Below, piece by piece: positions 50,350 to 61,890 of a DNA stretch of 64,000 nucleotides (the first letter of the stretch is position 1; every line of letters starts with the position of its first letter). The position numbers and the translations under genes are program-made. Origin of the DNA: Streptomyces sp. WAC08241 (lineage in GTDB: Bacteria > Actinomycetota > Actinomycetes > Streptomycetales > Streptomycetaceae); contig CP042279.1 in the NCBI GenBank assembly GCA_007858575.1, positions 3,596,001 through 3,660,000 on the forward strand. Direction: 5' to 3'. The notes under the pieces were generated by a model. It saw only the letters and a list, made by a program, of their open reading frames with translations. It did no database searches and had not been told where the DNA came from.

Positions 50350-52053
50350 TCAGTCGCTGCTGTTCCGGGTGTAGAGGGTGCCGTCGCTCCACACCCGGTC
50401 GACCTTGCCCCAGGCGAGTGCCGACTCGACATCGGGGAAGAATCCGGTCCCGTTGAAGTTCGCGCTGGTGTTGCACAGCACCGGGACACCGCTCAGGCTT
50501 TGGTAGCGGGCCAGAATGGCGCGCAGCGTGGGGTCGTCGTCCGGGCCCACGGTCTGCAGGCGGGCCGTGTCATCCAGGTGCAGAACCGCGGGGATCCGGT
50601 CCCGCCAGTCCGGGCGCACGACATGGTCGAAGAGCATGTGGGGGTCCGGGGTCCCGGGGAGAAGATTTCCGGAGCGTGTTCTTCGAGGCAGATGGGAGCG
50701 ACGGGGCGATAGCTCTCGCGCCCCTTGACCTCGTTCAGCACATCCTTGGTGGACTCCCGCACGGGGGCGGCGAGGATGCTACGGCCGCCGAGAGCTCGGG
50801 GGCCGAGTTCGGCTCGGCCGTTCAGGACGACCACGGGGCACCCTGTGGTGTGGAGGACTTCAGCGAGGTCCTGCGGACTGCACGGACGAGCCTGCTAGCC
50901 TCGGGTGCCTGCGGCGCAGGGGCGAGGTCCGGCCCCAGGCGCGGGTTCCATCGGATCGGCTTGATGCCGGCGGCGCTGATCATGCCGAGGGCTGCCGCTC
51001 CGATGGCCGAGCCGGAGTCGTTGGGGAAGGGGGAACCCACACATCCCGGAAGAGGTCCATGCGACGCAGGGCACTGTTCCACTTGATGTCGAGGGCGCAG
51101 CCTCCCACAAAGCACAGATTCCAGGGGCCCTCGCCCTTCCAGGACAGCACCTTGGCGGCCAGGCGTTCGACCAGCACGTCCTCGAGGAACTGGTGAACGC
51201 TGGCGAGAACGTCCGCGTCCGGTACATCACGCGGGATGCGATTGCGGACGTCGCGGAAGAAGTCGTGCACGTAGCGCAGGGACGGCTCGGAGTTGCTGCC
51301 GAATCCGCCGACTTCAGCGCGGAAGACGGACGTGTTCTCGTTGTCGGCCTCGAAGTGCTCGTCCATGCATGTCCGCAGCACATCGATCACGTCCGGCCTC
51401 GGGGTGCCGAGGGCTATGTAGGCCATCAGCTTGCCGGCGACCGAGAGGTCGTCGACGGTGCTCGATTCGTCCGTTCGCCGGAACGGTCCGAAATGGTGTG
51501 CGGCAGTGGCGTACGTGTGGCCGATCAGGGGGAAGAGTTCACCGCCGTTCTCGACTCCCGATGCGGGATCGACCGAGTACAGGCGCGGGAAGAGCCCACC
51601 GTCCCAGACGAGGACGAGCGACGACTCGCCCCGCTGAGCGAACGGGCTGGTGCAGTAGGCACTTGAGATGTGCCCGGCAATGTGCACGTAGCTGGTGAAA
51701 GGCAAGGGTTCGCCCGCGAGAGGGAAGGTGCCGGACAAGCCGGGTTTGAAAACGTCCGGCACCGCCTCGGTCTCGCGGTAGGGCGCCAGGTCGAGTTCGA
51801 CCGGAACCCCGTGGTCGAGCAGGCTGGCGTGACCGACCTTGTCACCGTCCCAGCCATCAATGACCCAATGGTCCACGTCCTCGACCCGGTAGCCGAAGTC
51901 ACCCAGCAAGCGGACTACCACCGACAGATCCTCGATCTGGCTGTAGCGGGCCCCGTTGTTCAACTTTTCCATCTCGACACTGAAGATCAGCTCGTCGCCA
52001 TCCACGAGCGCGACGGCTCCGTCATGGGTAAGCTTCAATCCGCAGACGATCAC
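50350..52053 (-). CDS. O-carbamoyltransferase 1, NodU/CmcH/TobZ family (frame breaks)
   Basis: Transfers a carbamoyl group from carbamoyl phosphate, via carbamoyladenylate, to a hydroxyl. The N-terminal Kae1-like part has KLTHDGAVALVDGDELIFS, VHIAGHISSAYCTSPF and NLCFVGGCALDIKWN. The C-terminal part has NGRAELGPRALGGRSILA, the family signature, and GVPVLCNTSANFNGTGFF. The frame changes near 51040, 50870 and 50660. GTG at 52053 after GGAGG. It is one of two such enzymes flanking a dioxygenase gene. Confidence 0.92.
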
Positions 52054-52231
52054 TTCTGTGTTCCTCCAGTTACTTTGCCCCGCGCTGCTGGCACGGGAGA
52101 GTCGTGGGCCCTGACCAAGGCGCCCCACCGCGCGAGGGGGCGGGCTGAACTCCCCAACTGGAAGCAGGAGCACAACCCGCTCAGTCAAGATTCTTTGCGA
52201 GGGGGCGACCCTTGGTCACGTCCTCCGGTGC

Positions 52232-53064
52232 TTATGTCCAGCTGACGACGGTGCGCTCGTCGATGAATCCCATCAGGAATGACACGTTCGTCCGGTTCCC
52301 CGTGCAGGTGTCGACGGCGTGGACGTGGCGCCCGTTGAATACGTAGACGTCGCCGCTGCGGACGTCGAGGTGTACGACGTCGAACCCTTCAAGAGCGTCC
52401 GCCGGGTAGGAGAACCCCGTGTGCTCGATTCCCAGGGCGCGCCGGCTGTCGTCGTCGGGGCGGATGTTCCAGACGACCAGGCGGCCCCCTCCCCCTGCTC
52501 GACGCACATGTTGACGGCGCAGATCTCGTGGTCGGCCGCGCGCTGGATCTCGAAGCCGGCCTGCCGCGGATCCTTGCACTGCGCCTCGTCCTCGTGGGGG
52601 TCGAGGGCGAAGCTGCCCTCCTTGTCCCATGCCCGGATCAGCGCGGCGCAGGCCTGATCGCCCTCGTTCTCGGCGATGCGGATGTCCGCACCGTTCTGGG
52701 CGAGCCTCTCCGCCATCGCCGACCTGAACGAGTTCCAGGGCGAGTTCGGCACGTCGAGCACGTCGAATACCGCATCAGCCGTCTTTGCGGAATCCTCGAG
52801 GTATTCGTCGGTCGACTTGTTCCAGTGGTAGGAGCCGATGCAGTACGAGGGCTCCCCGTCGCGACGCAGCAGTCCGGGGCTGTTCCAGAACCGGGCCACC
52901 GACTCCTTCCTCGCGTCCTCGGGTATGACGTCGCGGAAGATCACGCCCAGTCGGCGCCCCTGAAGGACGTCCATCACCAGCTCGGGATCGAACTCGTTCC
53001 GCTCCTCGAAGCGGAAGAAGTCCGAATCCATCCGGATGCCGGTGAGTTCAAAGTTTTCCTGCAT
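52232..53064 (-). CDS. 2-Oxoglutarate/Fe(II)-dependent oxygenase (frame break)
   Basis: About 277 residues, cupin-fold. The iron triad is readable: HxD in LDPHEDEAQCK and the distal His in VFNGRHVHAVDTCTGNRTNVS, whose following Arg would hold 2-oxoglutarate. The Asp ligand is retained, so it is a hydroxylase-type rather than a halogenase-type site. One frame change near 52490. ATG at 53064 after GGAGGACGA. It sits between the two carbamoyltransferases, so it may create the hydroxyl that is carbamoylated, which is inference. Confidence 0.83.
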
Positions 53065-53094
53065 GGTGAGATCGTCCTCCCTAGAGTTTCTTCC

Positions 53095-54665
53095 TCAGAC
53101 CCGCGGGCTGCGCCGCACGGCGAAGGTGTTGCCGACGACGTAACCGTCCAGGCTGTGCTCCTCGCCGTACTCGACCAGGTCGCTGGTGCGGTTGATGAAG
53201 CCGCGGCCGGAGTAGTTGAGCGAGGTGTTGCACAGGACGCTGAATCCGGTGATGTCGCGGAAGGCCGTCAGCAGGCGTGCCATCGCGGGGTTCTGCTCCG
53301 GCGTCACGGTCTGGGCGCGCGCGGTGCCGTCGACGTGGGTGACGGCCTTCAGGAATCCGAGTTCACCTGGCTGAAGTAGAGCATGTGGGGTCCGGGATCG
53401 AACCGGTGAACCAGTTCGCGGCGTCGGACTCCAGGCAGATCGGAGCGATCGGCCGGAACCCCTCCCGCTGCTTGATCCGGTTGAGCCGGGTGGTCGTCTC
53501 GTCGGTGAACGGCGCTGCCAGGATCGACCGGTTGCCGAGCGCGCGGGGCCCATCTCCCAACGGCCCTGGGCCCATCCGATGATGTTGCCGGCCGCCAGGA
53601 ACGCGGCCACCTCGCCGAAGTCCAGCGGCTTGACGTCGTAGTCCTCGGGCGAGAAGGCGGCGTCCTCGACGAATTCCTCACCGGCGTAGACGTCCCAGGA
53701 CACCGTGGCCGAACCGGTGTAGTGCAGCTGGGCGTCGATGGCCGTGCCCAGCGCCGAACCACTGTCGTTCGGGCACGGCGGCACGAACACCTCGGGAAGA
53801 GCCCGCACTCCCGCCAGCGCCGGTTCCACTCGCAGTTGAGTGCGCAACCGCCCGAGATCAGCAGCGGGTAGCCCTCGGTGAGCTCCGCCTTCGCGTACTG
53901 GTAGAAGCGGTCGAAAATCGCGTCCGACATCTTCAGGGCCAGGTTGCGGTACTCCTGCGAGTCCACCCCGATGTTGTGGAACGGACTCCAGGTCAGCTCG
54001 TCCTTCCCCAGGTTCGTGATGATCTGGTCCTGCTCCAGGAGGAAGTCGATGAGCTTCTTCTCATCCTTGGTCAGGGGAGCCGGGCTGCGCGAAGCCGGTC
54101 AGGGCCATCTGCTTGCCGGCGTCCTGGAGCCGGAGCACGCCCTTGTTTGCCGTGAACTTCGGGTCGGCCAAAGCGAACAGGTAGGCGTACTTGTTCCCGG
54201 GGTCGGACAGCACGTGGCGGAGGTGGGTGACCTGGCCGTGCTCGTCGATCAGGTAGAACGACCCGATGTTGCCTTCCCACACCAGACAGTAGAAGGGCTG
54301 TCCGGCCGGGAAGTGCGACAGGCCGAGGGCGGTCATAATGTGCGACCGCTCGTGCGTGGAGGAGAAGATCTTCACGTCCTGGCCGAAGAACTTGCCCACC
54401 TCGTCGGTGACCGACCCCGGTCCCACTCCGAAGTAGCCGGTGCGGGTCTGGGGTTCGTGGGAGAACGTTCCCTTCACCCAACCGCCCACCGCGAGCGCGT
54501 CGGGGATCCGCCCGAGCTTCTCCGTCGCCCGCAGGAGGACATCGGCCGTCAGCCGGTCGTACCGGGGAACGAGTCCTTCTCGGCCTCCAGGGAGAAGAGG
54601 AGCCGACCGTCCTCGATCGCGGCGACCGCGCCGTCATGGCCTTCCTTGAAACCCAGAATCAGCAT
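53095..54665 (-). CDS. O-carbamoyltransferase 2, NodU/CmcH/TobZ family (frame breaks)
   Basis: Second carbamoyltransferase, about 523 residues, clearly divergent from the first. Seen: [85 protein letters not shown] and [17 protein letters not shown]. The frame changes near 54545, 54075, 53800, 53550 and 53365. ATG at 54665 after GGAGG, overlapping the stop of the adenylation gene. Two non-identical copies suggest two carbamoylation sites or acceptors. Confidence 0.92.
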
Positions 54666-56186
54666 TTCTTTCCACCTCCGAGTGAGCCCTCTGCCTTGGA
54701 GCTGAGCAGGGCCATGCGATCAACTTTCCCGTTATGCGTTACGGGGAACGAGTCCAAAATTTCAAACCGGTGCGGATGCATGAAGTCAGGCATCTTCTCT
54801 GCCACATAGGCGCGCAGGTCGGACTGCGTGAGTTCGTCGCCCTGTTTCCGTACGGGCCGTCAGATAGGCGACCAGCCGCCGATCTTCCGGCCTTTCTTGC
54901 GTGGCTGTCACCACGGCCTTCTTGACCGCGGGATGCTTCTCCAGAATGGATTCGACCTCAGCGAAATCGACGCGGATTCCGCGGATTTTCACCTGCCCGT
55001 CCACCCGGCCGATGAATTCCAGCGGTTCTTCGGCGTGCCAGCGCACGAAGTCGCCGGTGCGGTACATGCGCCCACCTGGCGCCGCGAACGGATCGGCCAC
55101 GAACCGCTCGGCGGTCATCTCGGGCCTGCCGAGGTAACCATGAGCCAGCCCGGCCCCCGAGGCGTACAGTTCGCCGACCTCGCCGTCGGCCACCGGCCGC
55201 AGCTGTTCGTCGAGGACGTGGATGTCCTTGCCGGCCAGGTTGCGGCCGATCGGCACCGAGGGCCGTGCTGCGCTCTGCGCGGTGACGGGGTGCGTGGTCA
55301 CGAAGACCATGCACTCGACCGGTCCGTATCCGTTGACGAAACGCAGCTCCGGGAATTCGCTCATCACCCGGGTGGCATGCTCGGGCGAGAGCGCCTCACC
55401 GCCGACGAGCAGGTCCGTCAGCCCTTCCAGCGCCTCCGGGTACTCCTCCATGATCACGTGGAAGAGCACGGTCGGGAGGTTCATCGTGGTGATGCCATGT
55501 TCCGCCACGAGGCGTTCCATCAGGAGGGGATTGGGCCGTCCCGGGTGGATCACACAGGTTCCGCCGGTCAGCAGAGGGCCCCAGAGCTCCAGGGCGAAGG
55601 CGTCCCAGGAGACGGGCGCGCACTGAAGCCAGACCGTGTCGGGGCCGAACCGCGTATAGCTCTGGCCCAGGATGGTGCCGACCACCGCTCGGTGCGGGGC
55701 GGCAACACCCTTCGGCCGCCCGGTGGATCCGGAGGTGAAGATGACGCAGGCGATGTCCTCGGGTCTGACGCCCACGGCTCCCCGCGGCAGTGGCCGGCCC
55801 GTGTCCCCAGCCATGCGGACGAAGCCCGCCGATGTGCCCAGGCGGTCTACGTCCGCCTCGCTGTCGGCGATCACGACTGCGGGCGCCACGTCCTCGACCA
55901 TGTCCCGCAAACGGTGCACGGGAAACTCGGGGTCCAGCATCGCGTAGCCTGCGCCGGCCTTCAGCGCGGCGAGGATGGCGACGACCATCTGCGCCCCGCG
56001 CTCCAGGTGGATACCCACCAGGGAGCCCCGCAGCACCCCTGCGTCCACGAGGAGCTGCGCCAGCCGGTCGGCACGCGCGTCCAGTTCGCCGTAGGTCAGT
56101 TCTTCGCTCTCGGAAACCACCGCCAGTGCCTCGGGCGCGGCAGCGGCCCGCTCCTCGAAGGTCTCGTGCAGGCACCGTGTCGTCAT
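54659..56186 (-). CDS. Stand-alone NRPS-type adenylation protein (frame break)
   Basis: About 509 residues activating a carboxylic acid as adenylate. Motifs: VIFTSGSTGRPKGVA (A3), SWDAFALELWGPLLTGG (A4), GYGPVECMVFVTTH (A5), GELYASGAGLAHGYLGRPEMT (A6), YRTGDFVRW (A7), GRVDGQVKIRGIRVD (A8) and NGKVDRMAL (A10 lysine). The GYGPVE and SWDAF variants differ from the standard A domains in the same cluster. No carrier domain is attached, so it loads a partner in trans. One frame change near 54860. The 7-bp overlap couples it to carbamoyltransferase 2. Beta-alanine from PanD is a candidate substrate, unproven. Confidence 0.87.
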
Positions 56187-56318
56187 GCCCGCCCCGTTCC
56201 ACGAGGAAATCAAAACGCTTGTTGTTGCGCAATTTCGCCTTCTCAGGTCAGCCGGCTACAGGCATCGGCCAGGGTCATCCGGCGAAGAGGTCGCCCGGGA
56301 TGGTGAGGTGATTCATGC

Positions 56319-57567
56319 TCAGGTGGCCAGTGCGTCGCTGCGGCTGTCGAGTTCAGCGGATCCGCTCGATCGCTCCTCCGCCACGCGTCCCAGCACTGTG
56401 CAACCAATTGCCGCTACCGTACCTATCACTCCGCAAATAATCCAGATGATATTGACCCCGAAGTGATCTATCACATTTCCACTGGAATCGGAGCGCGAGC
56501 GCGGCACCAGAGAAGGCGAGCTGATACATCCCCTGATATCGCCCGCGCGTTGCAGCCGGCGAGAGCTGCGCGACAAGACTCATGATCACTGGGGCGAAAA
56601 TTATCTCACCCAAGGTCCAGATGGCCACTGCCAAGAAATAGAAGGGCAGGGAACTGGCGCCCGCGATGACTGCGAGTCCATATCCGCAGAGAAGCGCCGA
56701 CGCCGCGAGGACCCGCCTCGGACGCACGGACTTCACTACCCTGGAGAGCGCCACCTGGAGAAGGACGATCATGAACCCGTTCAGGCTGATGACCATTCCG
56801 TAGTCCGCACTGGAGAAACCCTTTATACCCATGGTGATCGGCAGTGCGGTCGCCGCCTGTTGGAACAACAGGGCCATAAGGAATGTCATTCCCAAGATCC
56901 CCATGAAGACCCAGTCCCGGAACACCGAAGCATATCCGGCGAAGAAACGGGAGTCCTCCAGGTGTTCCCGGTCCAGTTTCACGCCCGTCTCCGGGACTTT
57001 CACGTACACGAGGATCGCGCACACAAACGTGGCCGTGGCCTCGACGACGAAGAGGGAAAGGTATCCGTGCTGAGCCACGATGCCCACGATGGCCGCGGAA
57101 ACACCGAACCCCAGGTTCCCCGCCCAGTAGTTCAGCGAGAACGCCTTCTGTCGTTCGGGTCCTTCCGTCAGATCCGCGATCGTCGCCCCGATCGCCGGGC
57201 GTGATGCCGCACCCGACACTCCCACCACAAAGGCCATGGCGGCGATCATCGGGGCATCGCCGACAAACCCCAGCACCAGAGTGGAAAGACTGGTGGTCAG
57301 CTGAGCGACCAGGATGGTACGCGTACGTCCGATCCGGTCAGTCAGAAACCCGCCGAGAATCGACGCGACGACGGCCCCGCCGCCGTAAAGCGACCCCACC
57401 AGGCCGGCGAAGCCCGCAGAATAACCTAGACCAGTCGTGAGGTAGAGCGCAAGAAAGATTCCGACGAATCCGCCGAGGCTGTTGATGAGCGTGGCCGTCC
57501 ACAGCCACCAGAACTCTCGGGGAAGACCGGAAAGGAATCCTTGATGGCGCGCTTCATAGGCAGGCAT
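56319..57567 (-). CDS. MFS transporter (12-helix type, frame break)
   Basis: About 415 residues with regular hydrophobic helices, starting MPAYEARHQGFLSGLPREFWWLWTA in pieces, and motif A-like GGFLTDRIGRTRTILVAQ. Helices in the second half follow a central loop VKVPETGVKLDREHLED. One frame change near 56480 leads to the end GTVAAIGCTVLGRVAEE. Codon use is visibly less GC-biased than neighbouring genes, hinting at separate ancestry. By position it should export the peptide or phosphonate product and give self-resistance. Confidence 0.86.
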
Positions 57568-57655
57568 CACATTTCTCTGAACCACTGCAGCATGGACCGG
57601 CATGAAGACCGTGGCAGGCAGGTGCACCTGCGCCCCCGCCTGCCACGGAGGAGAT

Positions 57656-57882
57656 TCAACGTGCCGGACTCGTCTCCTCGGCCATGGCACGCACAAGGCT
57701 GGCCGGCCTCATATCGGTCCACGCCTCGCCTATGAAATCGAGGCACTCCTCGCGCGCTGCCGGGCCCAGGGCGATCGACCAGCCTTCAGGGACCTGGGCG
57801 AACGAGGGCCAGAGCGAGTACTGCCCTCGTCGTTGACCAGCGCGAGGTACTGGCTGTCCGGGTTTTCGAACGGATTCGTCAT
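57656..57882 (-). CDS. MbtH-like protein (frame break)
   Basis: 75 residues: [20 protein letters not shown], then (after a shift near 57825) [19 protein letters not shown] and [16 protein letters not shown], the conserved NxExQxSLWP-like and Trp-rich signatures of MbtH proteins. These bind NRPS adenylation domains and are needed for their folding or activity. It follows the terminating NRPS gene by 25 bp and probably serves the A domains here. Confidence 0.92.
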
Positions 57883-57906
57883 GGTGTTCTCCTGTGCGTT
57901 GGTGAA

Positions 57907-60900
57907 TCAGAGTCCGAGCTCGGCGAGTACGCGGGAGAGCTCGTCGGCGATGGTGGCCGCGGGACCGGGCTTCAGCACTTCGCTGTGCCCGCAGTTCACT
58001 TCGTGGAGGATGAGATCGGCCGCGCAGCGCTGCCACATCGCCGCCTTCGAGGCCGCGGGGAGGCTGGTCGGTCGGCGACGGCCGCGAAGAAGTGGAGCCG
58101 GCCCCGTATTGCTCGGGGTGGTAGGTGACGGACCGCTCGATGCTGTTGGCGCACACGTCGACCAGACGGTTGAGCGTTTGCTCACTCAGCCCGTGCATCG
58201 GGCCGTCGGCCTTGTACACGCCGGCGACCGTCTGCGCACGGCCCAGCGCGCCGGAGGTCGGATAGGGCTCACCGGGGCGGCCCTCACGCCACAGGACGCG
58301 CAGCGACTCCTGCTCGATGGCCTCAGCCCTGTCGGGGTCCGGCTCACCGTCGGGTGCGATCTGCAGCGCGTCGAGCAGGCCGAGGAGCCCCACCGATTCA
58401 CCCTGCCGCTCAAGCTGCGCGGCCATCTCGAAGGCGACGAGACTGCCGAAGGAACGGCCCAACAACAGATAGGGACCGTGTGGCTGGAATTCCCGGATGC
58501 GTCGAAGGTACTGCGCGGCGATGTCCTCGACGCTCTGTACCAGCTGGTTCCCGTCGGTGAGCGCGGGGTCCTGCAGGGTGTACACCGGTCGTCCTGCCAG
58601 GTGCGGCAGGAGGTTGGCGAACGACCAGCCGAGTCCCATCGCCGGGGAGACGCAGAAAAGCGGGGTCCGGTCGCCCTGGGCGCGCAGACAGAGCACCGTG
58701 GCCAGGTGACTGCCCTGCTGCTCCGCCGGAGTCGGTGAGTCCTCCTGTTCCCCTGATTCGATCAGCGCCGCCAGTCCGCCCGGCGTCGGGTGCTGGAACA
58801 GTTCACGAATGCCCCAGTCGACCCCGAGCCTCGAACGGGCCTGGGACATCAGCCGGATGGCCAGCAATGAGTGGCCCCCGAGATCGAAGAAGTCGTCATC
58901 GATACCGACCGACCCCACTCCGATGACCTCTGCGAACAGCCGGCACAGCACCTCCTCCTCCGAGGTCCGCGGTGCACGCCCCGCCCGGTCGGCTTCCCGC
59001 ACGGGAAGCGGAAGGGCCTTGCGGTCCACCTTTCCGTTCGGCGTGAGCGGAAATCCGTCGAGCACGACGACCACGGCCGGCACCATGTATTCCGGCACCG
59101 CTTGGCCGCAGTACTTGCGCAGCAGGCGCCCGTCCACCGCGTTCGCCTCGGCGCTGGGGGTCACGTAGGCGACGATGCGCTTGTCCCCCGGCTGGTCCTC
59201 CCGTACCACCACCACCGCGCGGGCGACGGACTCGTGGCCGGTCAGTACCGCCTCGATCTCACCGAGCTCGATCCGGAAACCACGCACCTTGACCTGGTGG
59301 TCGACCCGGCCGGCGTACTCCAGCTCTCCGTCGTGGCTCCAGCGCGCCAGGTCTCCCGAGCGGTACATACGCGAGCCGACCGGCCCGAACGGATCCGCGA
59401 CGAATCGTTCGGCCGTGGACCGCGAACCGTTCACGTAGCCACGGGCGACGCCGGCACCCGCGATGTACAGCTCGCCCACCACCCCCACCGGCACGGGCTG
59501 CAAGGAGGCGTCGAGAACGTAGACCCGCGCGTTCGGAATCGGCTGACCGATCGGTGGCACGCGTGACCCGTCGGACACCTGTCCGGTCGTCGTCCAGATG
59601 GTCGTCTCGGTCGGCCCGTAGACGTTCAGGACGGACTCGGCAAGGCTGCACAGCTGCCGGCCGAGGAGGTCGGAGAGCGCCTCTCCGCCCACGAGCGCCC
59701 TGATGCCCTGCTTCCAGCGGACTCCGCTGTCCACGAGAGACTGCCACCACGGCGGAGTGCCCTGGACGAGGGTGACGTGAGCTCGGTCGATGAGTGATGC
59801 CACGGCCTCCGGGTCCTTCGCGTCCTCCCTCGTTGCCATCACCATCGCGGCGCCGGTGAGCAACGGCAGGTACATCTCCAGGGCCGACGTGTCGAAGGAG
59901 ACACTGGAGATCGCAAGGAATCGGTCACCGGGCCGCAGCCCGAGCTTGTGCTGCATGGCGCTGAGAGAGCTGACAAGTGACCCGTTCGGGGTCAGGACGC
60001 CCTTGGGCTTGCCGGTCGATCCTGAGGTGTAGATCGCGTAGACGGGGTTCAGCCGGCAGGCGGCGTGCGAGTCGTGATCCCTTGCCGGATTCACCGAAGG
60101 GAGCTCATCCAGCATGGCGGCGAACGCAGGGGCGCTGATGTCGATCCCGGCAACCCCCGTCGTCGCGTCGGGAACGAAGGAGCCACCGACGCCTTCGCAG
60201 CCGATGACCAGCTTCGGCCGGGCGTCGCGGAGAATGAAGTCGATGCGATCCGCCGGATAATCCGTGTCGATCGGGAGATAGGCCCTCCCGCCTTCAGGAT
60301 GCCCAGGATCGCGACCACCATCTCGACGGACCGGGGCACGGCCATCCCCACCAGCTGCTCGGGCCCGACCCCTGCCCCATCAGGTAGTGGGCCAGCCGGT
60401 TCGCCCGTCCGTTCAACTCCGCGTAGCTGACCTCCGAGCCCTCGAACACCACCGCGACGGCATCCGGGGTCCGGGCGGCCTGTTCCTCGAACAGCTCGGC
60501 CAGAGACCGCTCCGGAACCTCGCATGCCGAGTCGTTCGACTCCACCAGGAGCCGCCGCCTCTCCTCGGCCGATAGGATGTCGACCTGCCCCATGGCAGGT
60601 CCGGATCGGCGGCAACCGCCTCAAGGAAGCGCACCAGCCGCGCCGCGATCGCCTCGGCCGACTGACGGTCGAACAGGTCCGTGGCGTAGCTGAGCAGCTC
60701 CCAATAGCTCGCCCTCGGCATCGCAGAGTGAGAAGCTGAGGTCGAACTTCTCGGCCCCGAGTCGCACCGGCATCTCGGTCACCTGGACTCCGGAGAGCTT
60801 CCAGGTGGCCTGGGAGTTGTTGTCGAAGGCCAACATGACCTGGAACAGCGGGTGGCGAGCCATGGAACGCTTCGGGTTGAGCGCTTCGACGAGTTTCTCG

Positions 60901-61882
60901 AAGGGGAGCTCCTGGTGCGCGTACGCCGCCAGGTCGACCTCCTTCACCCGCCGCAGGAGTTCACGGAAGCTCGGATCCCCGAGGTGTCGGTGCGCAGCAC
61001 CAACGTGTTGACGAAGAATCCGACCAGGTCGTCGAGTGCCTCGTCCGTGCGGCCCGCGATGGCCGAGCCGATGGGGATGTCCGTCCCCGCCCCCAGCCGG
61101 GTCAGCAGACCGGACAGAGCCGCCTGCACCACCATGAACAGTGTGGACTGGGTTTCCCGTGCCAGATCCGTCAGCCTGCCGTGCAGTTCCGGCCCGCACC
61201 GGAAGGTCACGGCATCACCTTGGTGGCTCGCCACCGCCGGCCGCGGACGAACCGTGGGAAGTTCCAGTACGTCCGGCACGCCGTCGAGCGCCCGGGTCCA
61301 GTACGCGAGTTGCCGGGAACAGGCACTCTCCGGGTCGTCGACGTCTCCCAGCACGTCCTGCTGCCACAGCGTGTAGTCCACGTACTGGGTCTGCAGCTCG
61401 GCCCACGACGGCGCGAGACCGGCGCAGCGAGCCTCGTATGCCGTCAGGAGATCCGTCGCCAGCGGCCCCATCGACCAGCCGTCGCAGGCGATGTGATGCA
61501 TCACCAGGACGAGCACGCACTCATCAGGGTGCACGACGAAGAGGGAGGCGCGGAGCGGAATGTCCGTCCCCAGATCGAAGGTCTCCTGTACGGCCCGCCC
61601 GACCCGCTCCTCCAGCTCCGCCTCTGTGACGTTCTGGACGTCGAGCCCGACGTCGAACGACCCGACATCGAGGATCTGCTGGTACGGCTCTCCCGCCACC
61701 TCGGGGAAGACGGTCCGCAGCGCCTCATGACGAGAGACGACATCGCCGAGGGCTTCCCTCAAGGCGACCGTGTTCAATTCGCCCGACAGCCGAAACGCTG
61801 CCGGAAGGTTGTAGGCGGAGTTCGGCCCGTCCAGTCGGTCAAGGAACCACAGGCGGCGTTGCGCGAACGACAAGGGGTGCAT
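57907..61882 (-). CDS. NRPS terminal module, C-A-PCP-TE (frame breaks)
   Basis: About 1,325 residues. Condensation domain (61882-60600): [13 protein letters not shown] and the catalytic [11 protein letters not shown] (HHxxxDG). Adenylation (60560-59000): [15 protein letters not shown] (A3), [15 protein letters not shown] (A4), [13 protein letters not shown] (A5), YRSGDLARW (A7), [11 protein letters not shown] (A10). [19 protein letters not shown]. Thioesterase: [16 protein letters not shown] (GxSxG) and a late His in NCGHSEVL. The frame changes near 60950, 60720, 60600, 60375, 60290 and 58090. ATG 61882 starts 9 bp after the previous NRPS stop. It condenses its own residue with the upstream aminoacyl and releases the chain. 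The substrate is not assigned. Confidence 0.92.
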
Positions 61883-61890
61883 ATTTGTTC

